Assembly (NCBI RefSeq): GCF_001426345.1
Contig: NZ_LMEM01000009.1
Span: forward strand, 1 to 64,000
Reading direction: 5' to 3'
Length of the DNA: 64,000 nucleotides
Source: Devosia sp. Root436
GTDB lineage: Bacteria > Pseudomonadota > Alphaproteobacteria > Rhizobiales > Devosiaceae
Part shown: piece by piece, positions 42,973 through 50,252 of the stretch
How positions within the stretch are numbered: position 1 is the stretch's first letter
How the letters are laid out: each line of letters starts with the position of its first letter
Made by a program: the position numbers and the translations under genes
Notes under the pieces: model-generated
The model's input: only the letters and a program-made list of their open reading frames with translations
The model's database searches: none
What the model was told of the DNA's origin: nothing

Positions 42973-44097
42973 ATGACCAAATCACTGCTGCACAAGCTGA
43001 TCGCGGGGGCACTCACCATTATAATGGTGCTGCTGCCGACGCTCGAAGCCCAGGCCGCGGCCGCGCGCATCAAGGATATCGTCGACTTCGAGGGCGTACG
43101 CGAAAACCAACTGGTCGGCTATGGCCTGGTGGTCGGGCTCAACGGCACCGGCGACAGCCTCAACAATTCCCCATTCACCAAGCAGTCGCTGCAATCGATG
43201 CTGGAGCGGCTTGGTGTGAATACGGCTGGCGAGAATGTCCGCACCGCCAATGTGGCGGCCGTCATGGTCACCGCCAACCTGCCGCCCTTCGCTACCCAGG
43301 GTTCGCGCATGGACGTGTCGGTCGCGGCACTGGGTGACAGCGATAGCCTGCAGGGTGGCACGCTGCTGGTGACCCCGCTGCTCGGGGCCGATGGCGAAGT
43401 CTATGCCATCGCCCAGGGCCCGGTTTCCATCAATGGCTTCAAGGCCGAGGGCGACGCCGCCACCATCATTTCCGGCGTGCCCACCACCGGCCGCATTTCC
43501 TCGGGCGCCCTGATCGAGCGCGAGATCGACTTCCACCTCGGCAGCCAGACCTCGCTGCGCCTGGCCTTGCGCAACCCGGACCTGACGACCGCACGCCGCA
43601 TTGCCCTGGCCGTCAACGACTTCATCGGCGCCCCCACCGCAACGCCGGAAGACCCCGCCACGGTGCGCGTCACCCTGCCCTATGGCTTCAACGGCAATAT
43701 CGTCGATCTGCTGACCGACATCGAGCAGTTGATGGTCGAGACTGACCAGATTGCCAAGATCGTCATCGACGAAAATTCCGGCATCATCGTCATGGGCAAG
43801 GATGTGCGCGTGTCGAGCGTGGCGGTGGCACAATCCAACCTCACCGTCACCATCGCCGAGAACCCCAATGTGGTGCAGCCCAATCCGCTGAGCCTGGGCG
43901 TGACGGCCGTCGAACCCAATACCGACCTCAACGCCAACCTGTCCGAGACCGCCCTGTCGGTCGTCAACGAATCCGTATCGCTGCAGGAACTGGTGGACGG
44001 GCTGAACGCGCTGGGCATCTCCCCGCGCGACCTGATCGCCATCCTGCAGGCGATCAAGGCGACCGGCGCGCTGCAGGCAGAAATCGAGGTGCTGTGA
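42973..44097 (+). CDS. flgI: Flagellar P-ring protein FlgI
   Basis: Forms the periplasmic ring around the rod. 374 residues from the ATG at 42973; the frame opens earlier but overlaps the promoter region. Signal peptide ending near AQAAAA, then the family block RIKDIVDFEGVRENQLVGYG (in parts), LVVGLNGTGDSL, and the C-terminal LQELVDGLNALGISPRDLIAILQAI. First gene of flgI-flgJ-flbY, the order reported for Caulobacter flgI-cheL-flbY. Confidence 0.97.
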   Translation: MTKSLLHKLIAGALTIIMVLLPTLEAQAAAARIKDIVDFEGVRENQLVGYGLVVGLNGTGDSLNNSPFTKQSLQSMLERLGVNTAGENVRTANVAAVMVTANLPPFATQGSRMDVSVAALGDSDSLQGGTLLVTPLLGADGEVYAIAQGPVSINGFKAEGDAATIISGVPTTGRISSGALIEREIDFHLGSQTSLRLALRNPDLTTARRIALAVNDFIGAPTATPEDPATVRVTLPYGFNGNIVDLLTDIEQLMVETDQIAKIVIDENSGIIVMGKDVRVSSVAVAQSNLTVTIAENPNVVQPNPLSLGVTAVEPNTDLNANLSETALSVVNESVSLQELVDGLNALGISPRDLIAILQAIKATGALQAEIEVL

Positions 44098-44414
44098 TGC
44101 TGGAGACCATCAAGCAGGCCGGCTCGACGCTCACGCCGGGCCAGATCGCCAAGGTCCGTCAGCAGGCCGAAGATTTTGAGGGCGTGTTCCTCAATACGCT
44201 GACCAAGGAACTCTTCTCGTCCATCAAGACCGACGCCAGCGTCATGGGCGGCGGCTTTGGCGAAGAGACCTGGCGCTCCATGCAATCCGAACAGCTTGCC
44301 AACACCATGGCGCAGAATGGCGGGCTGGGTATCGCCGAACAACTCCTGCCCGACCTGCTCGCCATGCAGGAAGCGGCCAATAACCAGAACACCTTGCCGG
44401 GAGCCTATAAATGA
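44097..44414 (+). CDS. flgJ: Rod-binding protein (FlgJ N-domain/CheL type)
   Basis: 105 residues matching only the N-terminal rod-capping domain of FlgJ (AEDFEGVFLNTLTKELFSS...GGGFGEETWRSMQSEQLA). The muramidase domain is absent, as is normal in alphaproteobacteria, so another enzyme must open the wall for the rod. The ATG shares a base with the flgI stop (TGATG); a GTG lies one codon earlier. Confidence 0.92.
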   Translation: MLETIKQAGSTLTPGQIAKVRQQAEDFEGVFLNTLTKELFSSIKTDASVMGGGFGEETWRSMQSEQLANTMAQNGGLGIAEQLLPDLLAMQEAANNQNTLPGAYK

Positions 44415-44878
44415 CCGCAGCCGCACGCCTCGCCGCCCTCGACAGCCTGCCGGCCGACGAGCTCTGCCGCATGGCCGAGATCGCCCTCGCCGCCCTTGTC
44501 GACGTGATGAACCAGGAAACCACCCTGCTTCGCGCCGGCCATATGCGGCGGGCTGGCACGCTGACGCCTGAAAAGACGCGGCTGGCGCAGGACTATGTGA
44601 GCTTTGCCCGCTCGGTGCAGCGCCAGGGTGCGCGCCTCAAGGCGCAGGCGCCCGATGCCGTCGAGCGCCTGCGCCTGGGCCACGAGCGCCTGGCCACGCA
44701 GATGGCCGAGAACCTGCGCGTTCTGGCAACGGCGCGGATGGTCACCGAAGACCTGCTGACAGATGTCGCCAAGATCGTGGGACAGCAGAACAAGGCAAAG
44801 ACCTATGGACGCGGCGGCGCCATTGCAACAGACCCAGCAGCATCGGCCCGTGGCATCGCAGTCAATCGGGCGCTTTGA
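44411..44878 (+). CDS. flbY: FlbY-like flagellar protein (FlgN type)
   Basis: 155 residues, almost entirely helical (ELCRMAEIALAALVDVMNQETTLL, RLRLGHERLATQMAENLRVL in parts), with the layout of FlgN-type export chaperones. The third position after flgI and flgJ/cheL matches flbY of Caulobacter. In FlgN proteins this helix bundle binds hook-filament junction proteins; that role is inferred here. ATGA overlap with flgJ. Confidence 0.7.
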   Translation: MTAAARLAALDSLPADELCRMAEIALAALVDVMNQETTLLRAGHMRRAGTLTPEKTRLAQDYVSFARSVQRQGARLKAQAPDAVERLRLGHERLATQMAENLRVLATARMVTEDLLTDVAKIVGQQNKAKTYGRGGAIATDPAASARGIAVNRAL

Positions 44879-44982
44879 CTTGAGGTCAATTTTAACCAAT
44901 TGTAACGGATTGAAGTAAAGGCGCTGCAAGAGCGGTGTATATATGATGACAGCTGGCATTCGTGAATGCACTGGACAGCGTC

Positions 44983-45330
44983 ATGATTACTGCAATTGCG
45001 GCAGATCCAATCATCAGTAGCAGCGGCCTCGCTGGCTATCGCACGCGCCCCAACCTTGGGGAGCGCAGCCTGCTGCCCGATAGCCCGCCGCCGGCGCCCA
45101 AGAATTCCGGCGCCAGCGACAATGGCACCTTCCCCCAGCATGACACGCCGGCCGAACCACTGCCGAAGCAAGACGCGGAAAGCTTTGGCGTCGCCTCCTT
45201 GTTTGCCGCCGCCGTAATTGCCGGCAAGATGCCGCCGGTACCCACCACGATGGAAGAACTGATCATGCGCATCGGCTCCATTCCGCTACCGCCGGAATCC
45301 GAGGCCCGGATCAAGGATCTGCTGGCCTAG
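44983..45330 (+). CDS. Hypothetical protein in flagellar block
   Basis: About 115 residues from the ATG at 44983, or 122 from a GTG at 44962; neither start has a convincing ribosome-binding site. Low-complexity Pro/Ser-rich N-terminal half, then a short hydrophobic stretch (ASLFAAAVIAGKMPPVP) and an amphipathic helix (TMEELIMRIGSIPLPPESEARIKDLLA in parts). Not recognised. It ends 40 nt before a strong terminator and sits between flbY and the first flagellin, which supports it being expressed. Confidence 0.55.
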   Translation: MITAIAADPIISSSGLAGYRTRPNLGERSLLPDSPPPAPKNSGASDNGTFPQHDTPAEPLPKQDAESFGVASLFAAAVIAGKMPPVPTTMEELIMRIGSIPLPPESEARIKDLLA

Positions 45331-45370
45331 GTTAAACGCAAGCTAACGCAGCGCACGACCGCACCAGAAC

Positions 45371-45404
45371 AAAGCCCCGGCAATCCGGGGCTTTTTATTT
45401 TTGG
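45371..45404 (+). terminator. Rho-independent terminator before flagellin 1
   Basis: AAAGCCCCGG, CAAT loop, CCGGGGCTTT, then TTATTTTT. It separates the flgI operon and following small gene from the flagellins. Confidence 0.85.
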
Positions 45405-45448
45405 CCGTCAGGTATCGTGCGCAATTTGCCCAAATATTCATCAGCCGC

Positions 45449-45463
45449 TTAATCCTTCTTTAG
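45449..45463. promoter_or_regulatory. CtrA-type box, flagellin 1
   Basis: TTAA-TCCTTCT-TTAG, one mismatch from TTAA-N7-TTAA, 77 bp upstream of the flagellin start. No -24/-12 sigma-54 promoter with correct spacing was found in this region. Confidence 0.45.
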
Positions 45464-45539
45464 AGCCTGTCGGATGAGGATCGCCTTGCCTCAGGAAGAG
45501 GCGCTTTAGTTTGCGTAATCCTAGAAAAGGACTCTACAA

Positions 45540-47312
45540 ATGGGTGACATCTCTCTTTCGAAAGCCGTCCGCTCGAACCTGCTCTCGCTCAAGAGCACCG
45601 CGGACATGATGGCGTCGACGCAAAACCGTCTCGCCACCGGCAACAAGGTCAACTCGGCTCTCGACAATCCGTCCAGCTGGTTCACCGCCCAGGGCCTCAA
45701 CAACCGCGCCAGCGATCTCGGCGCCCTGCTCGACTCGATGGCTAACGGCGTTCAGACGCTGGAAGCCGCCGACAATGGCCTGACCGCCATGACCAAGACC
45801 CTTGAATCTATGCAGTCGACCCTGCGCCAGGCGCGTCAGGACAAGTCCTTCCAGACCTCGTCCTTCGTGCTGAACAAGGTTGATGCCAATGCCGAAGACC
45901 TCGGCCAGCTGACCTTCACGGGTGGTTCGGTCACCAACACTGTCGGTATCGACCTGACCAAGACCGGTTCGGGCTCGACGGCTTCTACCGCCGCCAAGTA
46001 CGAAGCGCCTGCCGCCGCTGCCAAGGCAACCGCCGTCGGCGACGTGGCCAATGACGGCTCAGTCGACGCCACCTTCACTGTGGAGTTTGGTGGCAAGACT
46101 GCAACCTTCAACTATGTTGCAGACGCGACCACGCCGACGCTGGCCGACATGGAAGCACAGATCGCCGATCAACTGGCCGACTCTGAGCTCGCCGGTGTTG
46201 TTGAATTTGCCTCCACGGGCGGCAAGTTCACCTTCTCGACAGCCGAAAACGCCGATGGCGACATCACTGTTGGCGGCACCGACGTTGATGCGGTCTTCGG
46301 TACCGCTCCGGCTGACCCGGACGCTCCGGTTGCCGGCGAACGCACTGCCACCACCGGTTCCGATGGCATGCACGAGCTCACGATCAACGGCAAGAAGGTC
46401 ACGCTCGACGTTACGACTGGTGCCGATGCCGAGACTGCCGTTGCCACCATCAACACTGCCCTTGGCGCCGACAAGAAGTTCGAAGCGTTCAAGGACACCG
46501 GCGGCAAGATCGGCATTCGCGCCATCGCCGACGATGCCGGCACGCTGACGATCGGTGGCGCTGACGCTGCCCTGTTTGCCGCTCCCACCACCAGCACCAC
46601 GCTGAAGTTCGCACGTTCGGTCGACGAACTGGTGACGGCCATCAACGACAACACGTCGCTGAAGGGCAGCATCCGCGCCTCCAACGACAATGGCAAGCTG
46701 CGTATCGAGAACCAGTCGACCAAGGCTCTCGATGTCGAAGGCCTGACCGACGGCAAGATCAGCGGCGGCACTGCCAAGTCGTCGATCGACGGTAACTCGG
46801 TTCGTTCCGGCCTGGCCGATCAGTTCAACGAACTGCGCGACCAGCTCGACAAGCTTGCCGATGACGCTGCCTTCAACGGTATCAACCTGCTGCGTGGCGA
46901 CAAGCTGTCGATCACCTTCAATGAGACCGGCACGTCCTCGATCGATATCCAGACCAAGGACAACAAGACGATCAACTCGGCCAACCTGGGCGTGTCGACC
47001 ACTCTTGAAGCCTCCGATCTGGACAGCGACACTTCGATCGATGCCCAGCTGAGCAAGTTGAAGTCTGCCCTGAACGACGTTCGTGCCCAGGCTTCGTCCT
47101 TCGGCTCGAATCTCTCGATCGTGCAGAATCGCCAGACCTTCACCAACTCGATGATCGACACCCTCCAGAGCGGTGCCGGTAACCTGACCCTGGCCGACAT
47201 GAACGCGGAAGCTGCCAATCTTCTGGCTCTGCAGACGCGCCAGTCGCTCTCGCAGAACTCGCTGTCGCTGGCCAGCCAGGCCGACCAGTCGGTTCTCCAG
47301 CTGATCCGCTAA
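45540..47312 (+). CDS. Flagellin 1
   Basis: Filament subunit, 590 residues. Conserved D0/D1 N-terminus (SLSKAVRSNLLSLKSTADMM, RLATGNKVNSALDNPSSWFT) and C-terminus (GSNLSIVQNRQTFTNSMIDTL to LASQADQSVLQLIR) flank a large outer region (about 110-430) with repeated NGKKVTL and GGKIGIRAI type modules. Most Hyphomicrobiales flagellins are 300-400 residues, so the outer domain is expanded. Codon use is more T-rich (ggt, gct, gtt) than neighbouring genes, suggesting high expression. Its paralogue follows 193 bp later. Confidence 0.95.
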   Translation: MGDISLSKAVRSNLLSLKSTADMMASTQNRLATGNKVNSALDNPSSWFTAQGLNNRASDLGALLDSMANGVQTLEAADNGLTAMTKTLESMQSTLRQARQDKSFQTSSFVLNKVDANAEDLGQLTFTGGSVTNTVGIDLTKTGSGSTASTAAKYEAPAAAAKATAVGDVANDGSVDATFTVEFGGKTATFNYVADATTPTLADMEAQIADQLADSELAGVVEFASTGGKFTFSTAENADGDITVGGTDVDAVFGTAPADPDAPVAGERTATTGSDGMHELTINGKKVTLDVTTGADAETAVATINTALGADKKFEAFKDTGGKIGIRAIADDAGTLTIGGADAALFAAPTTSTTLKFARSVDELVTAINDNTSLKGSIRASNDNGKLRIENQSTKALDVEGLTDGKISGGTAKSSIDGNSVRSGLADQFNELRDQLDKLADDAAFNGINLLRGDKLSITFNETGTSSIDIQTKDNKTINSANLGVSTTLEASDLDSDTSIDAQLSKLKSALNDVRAQASSFGSNLSIVQNRQTFTNSMIDTLQSGAGNLTLADMNAEAANLLALQTRQSLSQNSLSLASQADQSVLQLIR

Positions 47313-47338
47313 GTCCAGGCTACATCGACATAAATTGG

Positions 47339-47372
47339 AAGGGCGGGCCGCAAGGTCCGCCCTTTCTCTTTG
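47339..47372 (+). terminator. Rho-independent terminator after flagellin 1
   Basis: AAGGGCGGGCC, GCAA loop, GGTCCGCCCTT, then TCTCTTT. Flagellin 2 is therefore a separate transcript. Confidence 0.75.
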
Positions 47373-47416
47373 TGCCTGCCAACCGGTTATGGTTTATGCC
47401 GCGTCAATTTTCATGG

Positions 47417-47431
47417 TTAACGCCGCTTTAA
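47417..47431. promoter_or_regulatory. CtrA-type box, flagellin 2
   Basis: TTAA-CGCCGCT-TTAA, a perfect match, 74 bp upstream of the second flagellin start and so at nearly the same distance as in flagellin 1. Confidence 0.6.
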
Positions 47432-47504
47432 CGAAAGGCTGCCTAAATGGTTACCAACGGGGCCAGAACAGGCCCGAAGGACCAATAGGGCAAGGATCAC
47501 ATAG

Positions 47505-49319
47505 ATGTCCGACATTTCTCTTTCGAAAGCAGTTCGCTCCAACCTGCTCTCGCTGCAGGGCACTGCGGACATGATGGCGCGCACCCAGGATCGCCTGGCG
47601 ACCGGCAACAAGGTCAATTCCGCGCTGGACAATCCGAGCAACTGGTTCACGGCCCAGGGCCTCAACAATCGCGCCAGCGACCTTGGCGCCCTGCTCGACT
47701 CGATGGCCAATGGCGTCCAGACCCTGGAAGCCGCCGACAATGGCCTCACCGCCATGACCAAGACGCTGGAATCGATGCAGTCGACCCTGCGCCAGGCGCG
47801 CCAGGACAAGTCGTTCCAGACCGAATCCTTCGTGATGGCCGATATCGACGCCAATGACCCGCTGCTCGGCACGCTGAATTTCTCGGGCGGCGCGATAACC
47901 AACACGGTCAATGTCGACCTGATCAAGACCGGCACGGGCTTCTCGGCTGCCATGACGGATGCCTATGCGGCACCGACCGCTGCGGGCAAGGCTTCGCTGG
48001 CACCGGGCAGCGCCGTCACCCCTCTCGTCGATGCCGACGTCCAGGCCGCGCTCGACCTCAAATTTAAGTTTGACGGCGGCGATGAGCTCGACCTGAGCTT
48101 GTCGCTCGACGCGACCCGCACGCTGGCCGAAACTGCTACCCTGATGCAGGAGAAGATCGACGCGTCCTCCGTTTATGCGGGCAAGGTCACGGTTACCCAG
48201 GTCGGTGGTGTCTTCAAACTCGAGACTGTTGGCAATGTCGACGGCGAGTTCGAGGTTACCGGCGGCGACGCTGACGCCTTCTTTGGCACTGCTCCAGTTG
48301 ATCCGGATGCGCCAACGACCGCCGAACGCCAGTCCGCCGAAGGCTCCAACGGCACGCACGATTTCACCATCAACGGCAAGAAGATCACGCTCACGCCCAC
48401 GACCGGCCTTGATCTCGATACCGCCATTGCCTCGATCAACACCCAGCTCGGCGGCGACGCCAAGTTCGAGGCTTACGACGCCCTGGGCGGCAAGATCGGC
48501 CTGCGCGCAATCAAGGACAATGCCGGCCCCCTGACCATCGGCGGGCCCGATGCGGACTTCTTCGGCATCCCGGCGGGCGGCGTCGTTGCCGGCACCTCAG
48601 GCACGCTGAATTTTGCCCGCACCACCGACGAAATGGTGGCCGTCATCAACGCCAATACCGCGCTGAAGGGCAATATTCGTGCTTCCAACGACAATGGCAA
48701 GCTGCGCATCGAAAACCAGTCGACCCAGGAGCTGACTGTCGAGGGCAAGGATGCCGACGGGGCCATCAATGGCGGCACCGGCACCTCCACCATCGGCGGC
48801 AATTCGGTGCGTACGGGCCTGGCCGACCAGTTCAACGAGTTGCGCGACCAGCTCGACAAGCTCGCCGACGACGCCTCGTTCAACGGCATCAACCTGTTGC
48901 GCGGCGACAAGCTGACCATCACCTTCAACGAGACGGGCACATCGTCCATCGACATCCAGACCAAGGGCGGCGACACCATCAACGCCAGCAATCTGGGCGT
49001 GCCGACCTCGCTGTTGCCCGAACAGCTCGACAGCGATCTGTCGATCGATGCGTTGCTGACCGACGTCAAGGCCGCGCTCGACCAGGTTCGGTCGCAGGCA
49101 TCCACTTTCGGCTCGAACCTGTCGATCGTCGAAAACCGCCAGACCTTCACCAACTCGATGGTGGACACGCTGCAGACCGGCGCCGGCAACCTCACCCTGG
49201 CCGACATGAACGAAGAAGCGGCCAACCTGCTGGCGCTGCAGACCCGCCAGCAGCTGTCGCAGAACTCGCTGTCGCTGGCCAGCCAGGCCGACCAGTCGAT
49301 CCTGCAGCTGCTGCGGTAA
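47505..49319 (+). CDS. Flagellin 2
   Basis: Filament subunit, 604 residues, paralogue of flagellin 1. The first ~100 and last ~170 residues are nearly identical between the two, and the middle diverges (for example AFKDTGGKIG against AYDALGGKIG). Same expanded outer domain. ATG at 47505 after CAAGGA. Own CtrA-type box and terminator. Tandem duplication is the simplest origin. Confidence 0.95.
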   Translation: MSDISLSKAVRSNLLSLQGTADMMARTQDRLATGNKVNSALDNPSNWFTAQGLNNRASDLGALLDSMANGVQTLEAADNGLTAMTKTLESMQSTLRQARQDKSFQTESFVMADIDANDPLLGTLNFSGGAITNTVNVDLIKTGTGFSAAMTDAYAAPTAAGKASLAPGSAVTPLVDADVQAALDLKFKFDGGDELDLSLSLDATRTLAETATLMQEKIDASSVYAGKVTVTQVGGVFKLETVGNVDGEFEVTGGDADAFFGTAPVDPDAPTTAERQSAEGSNGTHDFTINGKKITLTPTTGLDLDTAIASINTQLGGDAKFEAYDALGGKIGLRAIKDNAGPLTIGGPDADFFGIPAGGVVAGTSGTLNFARTTDEMVAVINANTALKGNIRASNDNGKLRIENQSTQELTVEGKDADGAINGGTGTSTIGGNSVRTGLADQFNELRDQLDKLADDASFNGINLLRGDKLTITFNETGTSSIDIQTKGGDTINASNLGVPTSLLPEQLDSDLSIDALLTDVKAALDQVRSQASTFGSNLSIVENRQTFTNSMVDTLQTGAGNLTLADMNEEAANLLALQTRQQLSQNSLSLASQADQSILQLLR

Positions 49320-49345
49320 ACGCTCCATTCAGGACAAACCAGCGA

Positions 49346-49378
49346 TGAAGGCGGGCCAAGGCCCGCCTTCATTGTTTT
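49346..49378 (+). terminator. Rho-independent terminator after flagellin 2
   Basis: TGAAGGCGGGCC / GGCCCGCCTTCA stem with a minimal loop, followed by TTGTTTT. Confidence 0.8.
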
Positions 49379-49435
49379 CGCCACAGTCGCAAGCTAGATC
49401 AAAGAGGATAATTGCGAGTCGGGAGGCTTGGCTGA

Positions 49436-49861
49436 ATGGCGCTCAAGGTGGAACTGAAACCTGGCGAAAAACTGTTGGTGGGCAACTGCATCATCACCAA
49501 TTCGGACCAGCGCACGCGCCTGTTTATCGATGGCCGGGCGCCCATCCTTCGCGAGAAGGACATCCTGACATCGGAGACCGCCACGACGCCAGCGAAGCGG
49601 ATCTACCTGGCAATACAGCTGATGTATATCGACGAGGACCTGGAAGCGGCCAGGATTTCCTACACCAACCTGTCGAAAGACTTCCTCGAAGCCGTCCCCT
49701 CGGCAATTGAAATCATTAACCAAATCAATAACGAGATATTAACTGGCGCCCTGTACAAAGCTCTGAAAGCTGCCCAACGGCTTACCGAGTACGAACAGGA
49801 ACTCCTAGACCATGCATCAGCAAGGCGCTCTGGCCTACCAGCAGACGACGAAAGTCGTTGA
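49436..49861 (+). CDS. flbT: Flagellin mRNA regulator FlbT
   Basis: In Caulobacter FlbT binds the flagellin 5' UTR and promotes mRNA decay until the hook is finished. 141 residues; the family start LKVELKPGEKLLVGNCIITN (after MA) and the RLFIDGRAPILREKDIL and KRIYLAIQLMYIDE blocks are clear. The C-terminal 17 residues are encoded inside the start of flaF, an unusually long 50-nt overlap. Confidence 0.95.
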   Translation: MALKVELKPGEKLLVGNCIITNSDQRTRLFIDGRAPILREKDILTSETATTPAKRIYLAIQLMYIDEDLEAARISYTNLSKDFLEAVPSAIEIINQINNEILTGALYKALKAAQRLTEYEQELLDHASARRSGLPADDESR

Positions 49862-50186
49862 ATCGCCCCGTGAACGCGAATCTGCCCTGCTGATGAAGGC
49901 GGCCGCCGGCCTGCAACGCGTGAAGGATGAGTGGGATATCGGCACCCAGCAGGAGCTCAAGTCGGCCCTGGCCTTCAACCGCAAGCTCTGGACCATCTTC
50001 ATGGCCTCGGTGACCAAGGAAGACAATCCCCTGCCCCAGGACGTGCGCCAGAACATCGCCAATCTGGGCATGTTCATCATGAACCAGACCCGCGACATCC
50101 TGCTCGAAGTCAATCCGCAGCCACAACAGCTCGACGTGCTGGTGCGGCTCAACCGCCAGATTGCCGCCGGCCTGCGCGGCAACTGA
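49812..50186 (+). CDS. flaF: Flagellin synthesis regulator FlaF
   Basis: Needed for flagellin synthesis and secretion in Caulobacter, acting opposite to FlbT. 124 residues with the family-typical YQQTTKVVESPREREALLLMKAA-like start (AYQQTTKVVESPRERES) and LWTIFMASVTKEDNPLP, NIANLGMFIMNQTRDIL. Its ATG is in the +1 frame inside flbT. Gene order flbT-flaF is the reverse of the rhizobial flaF-flbT order. Confidence 0.94.
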   Translation: MHQQGALAYQQTTKVVESPRERESALLMKAAAGLQRVKDEWDIGTQQELKSALAFNRKLWTIFMASVTKEDNPLPQDVRQNIANLGMFIMNQTRDILLEVNPQPQQLDVLVRLNRQIAAGLRGN

Positions 50187-50202
50187 CCGGACACCCCCTA
50201 AA

Positions 50203-50235
50203 CAAAAAACCCTCGGCCTGTGCCGAGGGTTTTTG
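50203..50235. terminator. Bidirectional terminator, flaF / flgL
   Basis: AAAAAACCCTCGGC, CTGT loop, GCCGAGGGTTTTT: a stem with A-run before and T-run after, so it can stop transcripts from both convergent operons. Confidence 0.85.
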
Positions 50236-50252
50236 TTGGCCGTGATGCGCGG

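Noticed and set aside
45475-45490. A sigma-54 promoter for flagellin 1 (TGAGGATCGCCTTGCC)
   Set aside because: The invariant GG of the -24 element is GA here; other GG/GC pairs nearby have 11 instead of 10 nt between them.
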